This document shows, one piece after another, positions 43,716-53,939 of a stretch of 64,000 nt of DNA (its first letter is position 1; every line of letters begins with the position of its first letter). Under the pieces are notes generated by a model. That model saw only the letters and a list, made by a program, of their open reading frames with translations. It was not told the DNA's origin and did not search any database. The stretch covers positions 63,819,004-63,883,003 of the forward strand of contig NC_068359.1 of the NCBI RefSeq assembly GCF_020536995.1. Direction: 5' to 3'. This DNA comes from Dreissena polymorpha. Taxonomy: Eukaryota > Mollusca > Bivalvia > Myida > Dreissenidae. A program made the translations under genes and the position numbers.

Positions 43716-43928
43716 CTAACTCTTTCAGTGCTGGAACCGAATTTTGAAGGCCTTTGCAAACAGTTTTTATTCAGATGAAACGCCACAGAACGTGGCGTCT
43801 CATCAGGATCCAAACTGCTTGCTATTCTGATATTATTCTTTAAAAAAAATCGAAGAATATGCTAATTTTAGAAAATCAGCAGTCGACATTTTAGCAGACG
43901 ACAAATTTCCCAGCATGCAAAGGGTTAA
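43716..43928 (-). mobile_element. Short TIR element (CTAACTCTTT...GGGTTAA)
   Basis: About 213 bp with ends TAACTCTTTCAGTGCTGG and GCATGCAAAGGGTTAA, and an internal GCCAC...GTGGCGTCTCATC dyad. It is a non-autonomous element of a TTAA-ended type common in bivalve DNA (recalled from familiarity, not searched). Confidence 0.6.
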
Positions 43929-44054
43929 CAAATATGGAAACATCAAGGTTTCACATGCGGATACCGGACGTCCTGATAGACAGATTACATGCTATCAGTT
44001 GCATGATAAGCACTGATGGTGTGGTCCAGGATGCATATAACTTATAAAGCACAG

Positions 44055-44276
44055 TTTAACCCATTTATGCCTAGCCTCTAGAAAAAAGCCTTGGCAAACA
44101 ACGTAGACCCAGATCGATGAGACGCCGCATCATGCGGCGTCTCATCAGGGTCTGAGCTGTTTGCTGTAAGAAATATTCTCAATATAGAAATAAACATACT
44201 AGACATCCCTAATTTTGGAAATAAATTGATCCAATTTAGAAGGATGGGAGAGTCCACTAGGCATAAAAGGGTTAAA
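44055..44276. mobile_element. Short TIR element (TTAACCCATTTATGCCTAG ends)
   Basis: TTAACCCATTTATGCCTAG at the left is inverted at the right as CTAGGCATAAAAGGGTTAA. The centre holds the palindrome GACGCCGCATCATGCGGCGTC. The length is 222 bp with no coding capacity. Nearly matching ends suggest a fairly recent copy. Confidence 0.85.
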
Positions 44277-44785
44277 TTGAATGTTTTTGCGTCAAGTTTA
44301 ATGCATAAAAGCATTCAAAAAAGGCCCCTTTGCACTGTTTTATATTAGTTGTGTCTAGCTTCGCATTTAGGCATATGTTTTCATGGCCAACAAAAACAAC
44401 AATAACATACCGGCAAGAAACGGTGTGCTATTTCTTAGTTCATATTTATAGTTACAAGGTATATAATTTATTTCTATGGTATTCTTTCAAAAGTGGACGG
44501 CCTTCTAACCATATATAGTTTGCACGAACCGTTGGTAGATTTATTTTGTCTTTATCTTATTGAAACAAAACGCTTCAAGAAAATACAAAAAGAATCCTGC
44601 TTGCATTTTCGTAACTTAATCTGTTTAACTTATTTTCGCCTTTTAAGTAATCATATGAGAATAAAGACCGATGATATGTTCTAGTATCACGAACATACTT
44701 AAGTCAATTATCTGACACAACTTTAGAGGCTTTAATCAATTTTTGAGATGAGTTTGATCGTCAAAATTAGTTTAGTGTTCACATA

Positions 44786-45170
44786 TTTATGTCCCCCACT
44801 AAAGTATATTGTTTTTGTCCTGTCTGTTGGTTTGTTGCTTTGTTTGTTTGCGCCAACTTTAACATTTACCATAACTTTTGCAATATTGAAGATAGCAACT
44901 TCATATTTCGCATGCATGTGTATCTCATGGAGCTGCACATTTTGAGTGGTGAAAGGTCAATGTCAACCTTCAAGGTCAAATGTCAAATATATGGGTCAAA
45001 ATCGCTCATTTAATGTACACTTTTGCAATATTGAAGATAGCAACTTGATATTAGGCATGCATGTGTATCTCATGGAGCTGCACATTTTCAGTGGTGAAAG
45101 GTCAAGGTCATCCTTCAAGGTCAAAGGTCAAATATATGAGGACATATTGTTTCACAAGCACATCTTGTTG
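44786..45170 (-). mobile_element. Hairpin-tipped element (family 1, copy 3, inverted)
   Basis: Reverse orientation of the 9.9-kb copy. It opens with GTCCCCCACTAAAGTATATTG, holds about two repeat units (GTGCAGCTCCATGAGATACA on -) and closes with the inverse of AACAAGATGTGCTTGTGAAA. It is shorter than copy 1 because it has fewer internal units. Confidence 0.75.
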
Positions 45171-45660
45171 TTTTTTTATAGTTGTATGTCTTATCCAACC
45201 CTGAGTACTATACGGGTGTATAAAATCGCCTTAAAATACCACTTATACATTTCTAATGGCTTTAACAATTACAAAATATTCGTAGGAACTTTGTATATAA
45301 ATCAAATATTTGAACCATGTAAGTATAGTTATTTTTTGTTAAATTTAAAGACAAAATAAAGCTTCATGGAAACGAATTTTTTATGGAAATTCGTGTTTGT
45401 TCTCTAAAGTTCGATGTGCATACTTAACCTCATTATATCTATGTTTATCTTCAATAACTTTTTCATCAGTGTATTTTCTCTGAATAACTAGCGGTTACAT
45501 GGAACGGAATACGGTTGTATTATAACAGTCCTGGTCAAATTTTGTATATTCCACGAAAAAAACCCATTCAACCCAATTAATATGTACTACTTGATGGATA
45601 TATATAAACACAATTCCGCTATCTTTACTACATATGCATTATCATTTCGCTTACTTCCGA
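45171..45660. other. Unassigned AT-rich DNA
   Basis: No gene-like frame or RNA gene. A TATA-like stretch near 45597-45606 precedes the small frame at 45664. Confidence 0.3.
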
Positions 45661-45663
45661 CGT

Positions 45664-45828
45664 ATGAAATTCTTAACATTCATCGCCTTGCTAGTAGGAA
45701 ATTCATGTCAAGAATCATCCAATCTATGTTCGGAAAGATTTAAAAGCTACAATTATACACACCTAAAACCACTTCATGAGATTTACAATCACAAATCGAC
45801 ACTTAATCAAAAATCAAAACTGAATTGA
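45664..45828 (+). CDS. Small possible secreted peptide (54 aa), unrecognised
   Basis: The frame starts MKFLTFIALLVGNSCQ, a plausible signal peptide, and continues to 54 residues with only two cysteines. A TATA-like GATATATATAAAC lies about 60 bp upstream of the ATG. There is no family match and no paralogue in the window. It may instead be a first exon with a donor inside (CTAGTAGGAA), or chance. It ends just beyond the 3' end of gene B on the opposite strand. Confidence 0.25.
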   Translation: MKFLTFIALLVGNSCQESSNLCSERFKSYNYTHLKPLHEIYNHKSTLNQKSKLN

Positions 45829-45832
45829 TAAT

Positions 45833-45838
45833 TTTATT
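45833..45838 (-). terminator. Poly(A) signal of gene B
   Basis: AATAAA on - about 100 nt beyond the gene B stop codon. Confidence 0.6.
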
Positions 45839-45879
45839 ATTTCGATACAAAGCATAACACATTCATAAAAAATGGTTAG

Positions 45880-45950
45880 CTGGATTAATTCCAAATGGGT
45901 GCTGCAGCTGGATTAATTCCCAATGGTTATGGCAACTGGATTAATTTCCA
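45880..45950. repeat. Short tandem repeat at the gene B 3' end
   Basis: Three imperfect copies of GCTGGATTAATTCCAAATGG or variants. The most upstream copy on - includes the gene B stop codon and its last codons; the next two fall in the 3'UTR. Confidence 0.7.
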
Positions 45951-48917
45951 TGCCCGCTGGTGCACTGACAGTCATAGTTTATGCACTGCCAGCCGTTGTG
46001 TGCGCATTGGTGAAAGAACCCGTCGTGGATGTGGTCGTGGCAATCAGTGTTGACCGTGCATTCGTGAAGCTCTGTGAAACAGACGTAATTTGACAATTGT
46101 TCACCTTAATCAATGCTATGTTCTGATTGGCCGATAGTTTTTATTACCAAACAAACGACGTTTTTTAACATACACCAGCGCAAACTCCTCAACTTAACCT
46201 GGTTTGCAAACCTGTGAGCTTTTTCATCGTTCTGCGAAACAGTTTATACTTCTTAATATACGTCTACAATTGTGTAAGAGATCTTTAACATAATACAAAA
46301 TATGTATGATATAATAACGACTTCTGTTTTTTTAACAGAAAGTAAATGGAAACCAACCGTCAACCATGTTACTTTTCATATAAATATAAACATGCAAAAG
46401 GACAAAGAAATGCAGGACTAAAAGTGTACAGCCTACCAACGCCAGCCAGGGAATCGCAGACACACTGAAAGTCCATACAGTGCAGGATGGAGCCTCCCCT
46501 GCATGACGTCACAATTGGGTCACAGTCTGACGTCTGCTTGCAACGTGCTGCGCATGCGTACGCTGCAATACAAACAAAAGTGGCATTGGCAGGTATTTGA
46601 AAAAATCCGGTATATCACCAGTTTATGATGCACCCGTATTTATGGAATTCACACACATACGTACATAAAATAGAAAACGGACACAGGTTTGGCATTAATT
46701 GCACTGAATTGTTGTGAGATAAAAAGAACATATATGCATATATAAACAAGATAAGTATTGATGCAAAGCATCAAAGGGCGTCGGGAATTTCAGTGTAAAA
46801 GGCACTCAATGAAGTTACATGGAACGATTTTTTTCTACTGTAAATATTAATATATTGGCCGATTATTTTAAACAAAATAGAAAAAGATACTGGTATAACC
46901 ATTATCTATGATTTTGTGTTATAACCCCCAAATAACCATTATCTATGATGTTGTGTTATAACTCCCAAATAACCATTATCTATGATTTTGTGTTGAAACC
47001 CCCAAATATTTCATAGTTCATTTTATTTACATTGGTTTCCTTTTTTTTACTGGCATCCGTGTGCAGTTTTCATTAATGGAACAGAACTGTGTAGGTTTTA
47101 AAAAATCTGCTTCATCTTGTAAGCGTAATTTCATATTTTTCTTAACTTCAAGGGGAGATGATTCTGAACTTATTCTTACGTTGCTCATTTACGAAAGGGG
47201 TTGAGTACTCATTGATATGAATACACTGTAAAAGTTTTAATGTGTTTACGAACCCCCCCCCCCCCAAACCCTCTCACACATATATTTCATGGGCATAATA
47301 AAAACAAATAATGGTTACACTAAAACAGCATATTTATTAAAACTAAAATGTCTACATCAAAACAAAAAGTTATCATAGAACACAAATAAAATAATTTGAT
47401 TCTACTGGGGCTCGAACCTTGGACCTCTCACATGTGAAGCGAGCGTGCAACCACTACACTACGGAACCGCTTAAAAAATCACATTCTCACTAAGATATTA
47501 ATAACTGACTGTAGCGTAACGGTTATCAATAAAGCATTCATTCTATACATAGATGGTGACGTCACTACGTTATTGTCAGTAAGACCGGTGTGTACATAAT
47601 GATAAAGCAATAAACCGTGTAATCGCTGTCGTCCTGTAAAACTGAAGAAAATACGCGTTAACCAAAACTCGAACAGCAAAAGTCTGCGCTATTGTTAGAA
47701 AAAACACAAAATAAATATATTTTGATTATGTTTTGTTTTTATACAAAACCAGAAAGTTTCACCGGTTCGCGTATTTGCCCAGTCCTTGTGATCTTTTATT
47801 ATTGCCCAGTCCCTGTGATCAGTTATTAATTAAAAGAATTAGCTTTGCATTATTGGCAATTAATGTTGTAGTAAATGTAATAGGCACAAATGCAGTACTT
47901 ATTTACATTAACTTTCACAAACATCACCACTATGCAAGATATTCTGACAACAAAAATATATACATTGATCCTTAAAATAACTTCTCCTCCCATAAGCGAA
48001 AAAAAAAGTATTACATACTAGTCGCCGCACTTCAGTGCGACGCCAATAACATGCGTTCAAAGAGCGCCGAAGCCTTCAGTCACTGCATATTCCCTAAGCC
48101 TTTTAGACAAGACAGACCACTTGATTTTGGGATCAATTGTAGACCCTTTTACTATCAACAACGAGTTTATCAATTCATTGTCTTGTGTTTTAATAACAGC
48201 TGACATTAAATGCAAGCCGAAATACATCACGTTCCTAAAGTCTAAAAATAAGGTGTTTGTTGCCGCTAACTGTAATGCCAGTATTTGTGGTCATTAAAAA
48301 CTTTTTTATGAACGTCAAATCCATCAAAGATTGCTTGAGTTATTTCTAATCAAAATAACCCCACAAATAAGGTTTATCAACTAAGCTCTAAAGAAATGGC
48401 CATTATAAGACCGCCTATTTCCAACAACCAAGATAAAAACTTTCAGTGTACGATCCACTGCAGCCATTTTGACGATGCTAATGACGTCATTTGCCGTTAA
48501 GGACAACGGGTCAAATCGATCTCGCGCTATGGTCTTTTTCGGTATCGGACACGAAACGAAGAAAAGAAAGCGATATCGGCACACTTGTTGTGTATGTACG
48601 GATTTTAAAAATCCATATCAGAAATATAGTGCTCAACGTAAATGTTTTACTATTTAAAGTAAGTTATGTACTTTAAAAATACAACATATCCGCTAAGTCC
48701 TTTCGGAGATAATTCTGCCTAGTATATTCGTACGTATAGATTCCTGCCTAAAACTGGATGGAATTCTTATTATTTGCGTTCATGCTTTTTGTATTTGCAA
48801 CACTCCCAAAATGGCTGCAAGAGAAATGTTTTACGATAAATAAACTGAAATAATATAGTAAACACAAGTATATTACATACCAATGGCTAAGGCAAAAAAG
48901 CACACTGCAATTTTCAT
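45941..48917 (-). CDS. Gene B: secreted Cys-rich peptide with 12 mature cysteines (Cvsi/I84-like candidate)
   Basis: Exons on -: 48917-48881 (37 nt), 46562-46437 (126 nt) and 46071-45941 (131 nt), giving 97 aa. Introns are phase 1 with GT/AG ends. The signal peptide starts MKIAVCFFALAI. Module 1 has Cys 20, 26, 33, 41, 46, 48 and module 2 has Cys 59, 65, 77, 84, 89, 91, so all twelve can pair. Between the modules is DSLAGVELHE; module 2 is His-rich (CHDHIHDGFFHQC). The closest family I can suggest is the bivalve I84 serine-protease inhibitors, which also have twelve cysteines; that is inference. The C-terminus has one more residue (Asn) than gene A. Intron 1 contains a composite repeat with a tRNA-like sequence; intron 2 is only 365 bp. 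Confidence 0.85.
46746..48054 (+). mobile_element. Composite repeat, copy 2, carrying a tRNA-Val-like sequence
   Basis: It matches 13649-15541 at both flanks: the hairpin TTGATGCAAAGCATCAA (46758-46774), the ~46-bp minisatellite (46896-47008), ACAAAATAAATATATTTTG and the terminal CGCACTTCAGTGCG with CCAATAACATGC. Its middle (about 47235-47695) differs and holds a tRNA-Val-like sequence instead of tRNA-Phe. It lies in intron 1 of gene B and is absent from intron 1 of gene A, so it probably arrived after the duplication. A run of C (about 13) occurs at 47252-47264. Confidence 0.65.
47397..47468 (-). tRNA. tRNA-Val (CAC)-like sequence, degenerate
   Basis: On - it begins GGTTCCGTAGTGTAGTGGTT, the start of animal tRNA-Val, and has the anticodon loop TTCACAT (CAC) on a paired stem and a B box GGTTCGAGCCC. 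The acceptor 3' strand and the T stem carry mismatches, so it may be a pseudogene. It occupies the slot taken by tRNA-Phe in the sister repeat. Confidence 0.6.
48400..48640 (-). other. Intron-1 segment conserved with gene A
   Basis: Counterpart of 25830-26060. Here the sequence runs on uninterrupted through the point where gene A has the LINE block, giving the empty-site reference. Confidence 0.75.
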
Positions 48918-49045
48918 GCCTGAAACTGGGAAAAGCTTTTCACGTATCAAAATCTACTTCAAACATTCACAGTTATATGGCGTTCCGTGCGCATGCGCCT
49001 CAAACGAACATAAACGGATTCAAAGATAAGAGTATAAAAACTGTG
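48918..49045 (-). promoter_or_regulatory. Core promoter of gene B, conserved with gene A
   Basis: On -: CTTATCTTTGAATCC, the palindrome GCGCATGCGC (48989-48998) and CCATATAACTGTGAA (TATA-like, about 48973-48980), then ATG at 48917. The match to gene A ends close to the edge of a TIR element at 49061. Confidence 0.7.
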
Positions 49046-49060
49046 AAACAAAATGGGAAC

Positions 49061-49559
49061 TTTAAAGGGGCCTTATCACAGATTTTGGCATGTTTTGAAG
49101 TTTGTCATTAAATGCTTTATATAAAAAAAATGTAAACATTGGATCTAAAAAGCTCCAGTAAAAAATCAAGAATAAAATTAAAAAAAGAAAAAAAGGGTTA
49201 CCTCAGCAGGGCTCGAACCACTGACCCCTGGCGTCTTGAAGTAAAAACGACTTAGACCACTCGGCCATCTTTCCTGATACAATATTAGATGTATTTTATA
49301 CCTTACATAAGAAATCCCCGTAGTTTCACAAAATATAACGACAACAACAGAACTCTCCAAATTATTAATTCGTTTCGCGTTGCAACGCTTTATAATTTTC
49401 CGGTTTTTAAATCGTCAAAAGATGCATATAATGGCTATTTTAGAGCATGGTAAATGTTCAGTATTAGTGTTTCCTCACAAACTAAAACGAATATTTGCGA
49501 ATCTGAAACAACTTTTTTCAATTTTGTCAATTTACCCAAACGTGACAAGGCACCTTTAA
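49061..49559 (-). mobile_element. TIR element carrying a tRNA-like sequence (copy 3 of 3)
   Basis: The ends TTTAAAGGGGCCTTATCACAG and GTGACAAGGCACCTTTAAA are inverted, and the interior matches the copies at 10.7 and 20.1 kb. The tRNA-like segment is at about 49272-49196 on -. It sits about 145 bp upstream of the gene B start codon, at the edge of the conserved promoter. Confidence 0.8.
49196..49272 (-). ncRNA. tRNA-Leu-like sequence inside TIR element
   Basis: GATGGCCGAGTGGTCTAAG (A-box region) and GGTTCGAGCCC (B box), with an oligo-T run directly downstream on -. The body is the most tRNA-Leu-like of the three copies, but acceptor pairing is weak. Confidence 0.5.
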
Positions 49560-50280
49560 ATGTGAGTACAAATATGGGCCACTGTGAAAACAGAACACTG
49601 TGTCGTCCGTCGTCAGTATCCCTTACGCCACTAGTTTGGTCTCGCACTTGATACTTCTTATCTAATGTTAATCAAATGTGAACGATACTGTATGATATAC
49701 AAGTATTCTCGATAAGGATGGTTATATGACCACACCAGTAAAACTAGATTTATTGACCTTTTTTTACCATAAATGCAATGATGCTTTTTTGTGTTACAAA
49801 GAGGCGTCAGTTCCCAGCAAATCCTATCTAAACTATCACATCATGTATATAACCATCAGATCGCAGCGAGCGAAAAAAGGGCGATATCGTAGCACATCAA
49901 TCCTAACTATGCTCTCGGGAAGCTTAGATAAACTTACCTTCAATATGCTGATCATGCCGATATGCAGTGTTCACACGCTGTATTTATTGCCGTTTGTTTG
50001 TGAACAATTGAGGTCACTATACGCTGTTCCAGAGTTGATGCAATTAGATTTTAAACCTTCAACAAAAAAAAATAAGGTAAACATTGTGCATGTAGGTACC
50101 CCCAAAACCATACCTTTTTTGAAAGAGGATCATAAGCTGAAAGCATTTAAGAAAAAAGTATTACATGTGATAAGTTAGAAAGATATCGACGTCAAAGGAC
50201 AATGCAGCAATTACATTTCTTTTTATTGCTAGATTATTGTCGACAATTATAAAAGTTTATTGAGTTTTCCACACTGTTTA
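49560..50280 (+). other. Unassigned DNA with a 150-codon open frame
   Basis: The frame 49726-50178 (+) encodes a mixed, mildly basic sequence (for example FKPSTKKNKVNIVHVG) with no domain I know. No splice context or paralogue supports it, though its length is above average for this AT-rich DNA. It could be a remnant of a repeat protein. Confidence 0.25.
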
Positions 50281-50289
50281 GAGAGTAAC

Positions 50290-50670
50290 CCTCCTTCGAA
50301 CAAGTGTCCCACTGTAGTCTAAAATCTTACAAAAACAAGAAAGTGAACCAACTTTCCCTGTCGGGTAAGTACTTAGAAAATCTTCTTGCCCTGAACGTAA
50401 AGTCACTTGCCCAAACATGAAATATTACATTTATTCTAAACCTCATATTTTTTTAATAAAGATCAAAATGATACACCACAAAACCTCTTTTATTTTGCAC
50501 ATTTAACAAAATGATTACAGCAATTAAAGTCTAATTACAGTCTAAATTTAATGCTCTTTGTTCTTTTTTGCACTTGCCTGGGCGGACAACTAGATTATAA
50601 AATAACTTGCCCGGACCCAACTTTTACTTGCCCGGGCCAATAGGACAACTGTTAATGTTGAGCCCTGTAC
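50290..50670 (-). mobile_element. Element end with hAT-like CAGGGCTCAACATTAAC terminus
   Basis: On - the sequence starts CAGGGCTCAACATTAACAG (50669-50651) and continues with GGCAAGT-type repeats. A CAGGG start is typical of hAT transposons. The other end was not securely found, and no transposase frame is present. Confidence 0.4.
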
Positions 50671-50914
50671 TTAGTGAGCTTTAATGATTTCCTTGCACAC
50701 ATATCGATAATTATTTTTCTCATAACGAATGAATACAACTCCGAGCTTAGACCGCCGAGATGCAATCAAATAATCAAATAATCACGGAAAATTCAATATC
50801 ATGAAGGTTGGAATATAATTTTTGTAAAATTTCCTTGTCAATATTTATGCTCTTTTTTCAAACACATATAAATCAAGGGACAAGTAAATGATTAATGCTT
50901 CATAAAAATTCAAA

Positions 50915-51286
50915 GTCAACGAATATTTCGTAATATGAAGTTAACCCATACAAAATCTGTGTTCCTTATAGCAATAGCCATAATTTCAACGCTAGATGTG
51001 GTATTATAAAATAGATTAAACGAGATACAAAATGCTCGTTTTTATTTTTGTTTCGGAATATATTCCATTTGAATTTCCCGCGACAATATTCGAACATTTA
51101 CGAACAAACGAGAGATTCGCTCAGGGCAGCCCCGGAAGCACGACCTAGTTCCCATGATCTTCCCGAATCCAATCTCGCGTTCGCTCGTAAATGTTCGGAT
51201 ATCGTCGCGTGAATATTGCTATCAGGAAGACTGATGTTGCATGTGTTAAATTTATTTTTCGAAATATTTTACGAAGTATTCGTTGA
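50915..51286. repeat. Dispersed repeat, copy 2, with internal foldback
   Basis: It matches 18693-18987. In this copy GAACATTTACGAACAAACG and, about 110 bp on, CGCTCGTAAATGTTCG form an inverted pair, so part of the repeat is duplicated in reverse. Confidence 0.65.
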
Positions 51287-52494
51287 TTGTGAGTGGTTAG
51301 TGGGCTTTAAATTATGTGTACATCGGAATACTTCGGGCTTACTCGATTGGCGGAATCTGTGACCCAGTGCGAACTTAATTTTGGAACAGTTCTGATGCGC
51401 TAATCGAGCACCCGATCCTGTTTTATTAGCTACTACTAGTAGAAACTTATTAGACATTTTAGCCTACTACTACTTATAATAAAAGATGCCTTTCCTACCG
51501 CGGTAAAATTTATTAGATACTGCCAACACGAATAAAAGATCACGGTTGGCCTGAATTATTTCGACCAATCAATGAAAAGCACTCTTTACGGCCTCAAAGA
51601 TGGAGGCATCCAGTTCTGTTGCAGTACCGACGGTAGGCTACGTTCTAAATTTCTATATTATCATCACGATTAAGTGTTGGCGTATCTGCATGTTTATAAG
51701 TAGACTATTTAGCGACTGAAGACAATAACGATTGCTTTCACTGAAATATTGTTTCAAGGAATCTGATTGTGCTATATTTTGGATTTAAAGCGTTATTATT
51801 TGCGACTGACCTACTTTGGCTAGGTCGATCTACACAATACCTTTTACTCAAACCAAACTGAAATGAAAACTGCTGGTGTACCCTAGTATGGTTAGCAACG
51901 ATTGTACTTTAAAGACCGGGATTTCTTTACCAGAATATCGTATCGATATATTCATTTGTAAATGTTTCTCTTGTTTCATGTTTCGTCCTGTAGCCTTTCG
52001 TGCTTTGTTTTTTAAGAAAAACATTTTAACAAATTTCATCGAACGTCTAATTTGCCCAATCTTTAGATATTTTTGCATACCCCACCCACTATTTTAATGT
52101 TTCGTTTTTACCTACTCCACTGTAAACACAATAAAATCAAAATAAAGCATAAACACGAACAAATTTAATCAAAAAAACTAGGCTATTAACAAATCACAAA
52201 AAAATCCTACCATATAGATATAAGTTATGCTGGGGCGAGTAGTTATATATGTGAGCCGAATCCTTATAAAATAAGGGGCGAGTTTATGGGGCGAATCGTT
52301 CCCTATCTGGCTACAGTACTAGCATACGGAGGGTCAATAGCTGTGAGTAACTATTTCACAACTGTGTTATATTGTTTCTAAAATTTCACATTTTCAATTA
52401 AATGACCCACAACCTTTTCACAAAAAGACCAGGCTAGAACATCTTCACAAATTTTGGTGAAAAACCCATGCAGTCCCATAATACACTGATTTTT
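51287..52494. other. Unassigned DNA
   Basis: A short frame at 51600-51632 (ATGGAGGCATCC..., then donor GTAGGC) preceded by a CCAAT motif could be a tiny first exon but cannot be confirmed. Everything else is AT-rich without motifs. Confidence 0.25.
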
Positions 52495-52812
52495 ATATCC
52501 CCCGCCGACAGGGATATGTGAATCGCGACCATCCGTCCGTTCCAATTGTGTCCAGAGCATAACATCATCATTTATAAAGCCAGTTTTATTAAACTTGTAA
52601 ACTTGCTACAAATGTTCCCCATCATTAGATTATGTTTCACCATTAATTACCAGGTCCCAGGCCACATCCATGGTCAAGGTTACACTTATAGGTCAAATGT
52701 CTATGCGGACAAATGTTTCCATCCAGTCCATGTCCATAGCATAACTTCATTTATTAATATTAAGCCAATTTCATTAAACTTGCTGCGAAAAGTTCCCCAT
52801 TGTCAGATGGTG

Positions 52813-53684
52813 GCAGGCCTTGAAAAATTCACTCGACCGCTCGCATATGCGAGTGAAGTTGACGGTCGGGCGAGTAAAGTTTGTTAAATACTCGACCGAC
52901 CGGGCGAGTGCTGTTTTTCAAGTTGAGAAATATAAACTCAGTTCCAGAACTCCTGCCACATTGATACAAATTGCGAACAATTTTTCGATCGAACAAAACA
53001 TAGGTTTAGTACACAAAGGAGCTGCACTTTTGTTTTGACAATGAAAAATGACGTCACGGGCACAGTAAAAATAATTCTCAAAATCAGCTGCGCTCTTTTA
53101 GTAGGTTCAGTGCTCTTAGCTAATCGATTAAAAATGAAAAAAACAGTTAAAAATATTGGTCATTCCGTAATAAATAAACTTCATTTTAATGTAAATATCA
53201 ATAAAAAAAAATAATACATAACTGGTTAATTATAATACTTCTTATATTTCATTAAAAATAAACAGAAACACTAATTATTAATAAACAGAATAATTTGTGA
53301 TCAGAAGCCTTAGCCAAAATTTACCATATTGTAACCATTTGTCAATCAAGCGTGTCTTTCAGTAAAAGTTCGTCTGAAATATTAAAACTCAGCATGGAAA
53401 AAGGTTCTATTTTAAAATATCTGCAAGGTGGTGGAGACAGGGAACAGAAAGAAAGGTCATCAAAACGAGAAGCGGAAAGTATTGAGAAAAGGAAACAGGT
53501 GCAGAAATGCAAGGAAAGCAAATAAAATCCATCAGATAATGTAGTTAATTTGTTTGCAGTTTAGTGTCACTATGTTACAGGGCTTTCCTTAGACCTCAAA
53601 TCTCAAGAGTCAATGATCAACCAGAACCTTTTTAACCTACGTAACAGTTACGAGTTGCTCTGAAAAAATTCTTCAAGGCCTGTG
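52813..53684 (+). mobile_element. hAT-like non-autonomous element
   Basis: The ends CAGGCCTTGAAAAATTC and GAAAAAATTCTTCAAGGCCTG are inverted, and the subterminal region repeats CTCGACCG/CGGGCGAGT motifs. It sits inside a repeat unit of the surrounding element. It includes a 43-codon frame (53393-53524). The flanks share TGGTG, but a clean 8-bp target duplication was not established. Confidence 0.65.
53393..53524 (+). pseudogene. Possible N-terminal piece of a hAT-type protein (43 aa)
   Basis: The frame starts MEKGSILKYLQGGGDREQKE and is rich in K, E and R. A short 'GSIL.YL/F' start with a basic tail is reminiscent of the first exon of hAT/ZMYM-like proteins, but that is a weak resemblance. 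No downstream transposase domain exists in the element. Confidence 0.3.
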
Positions 53685-53939
53685 GTGTATCGCGCTAAAC
53701 AACCAGACACTACCTCCAAGGTGAAGGTCACACTCAGGTAAAGCGTCTTTATATGGTACAATGTTTCCATCCCGTTCGTGTCCAGAACACGATGTTGTCA
53801 TTTATTAGGTGAATTTCATTTAACTTGGCACAAACGTTCCGCACCATTATTCAATGTGTCTTGCTTAAAGGGTTTCCTGCCTCCAAGGTAAAGGTCACAC
53901 TTATAGGTCAAATGTCCATAATGTTCTACACTGATTTAT

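Noticed and set aside
44732-45359. Overlapping frames on both strands (65-137 codons)
   Set aside because: Translations of the internal tandem repeat of the family-1 element; identical peptides appear at 10.4 kb and 31.4 kb wherever the repeat occurs.
47252-47264. Poly-C run as a regulatory site
   Set aside because: A simple homopolymer inside a repeat; it may also be a sequencing artefact.
47397-47468. Fully functional tRNA-Val
   Set aside because: Several mismatches in the T stem and acceptor stem; kept as tRNA-like.
51600-51632. Eleven-codon first exon after a CCAAT motif
   Set aside because: Too short to support, and no partner exon found.
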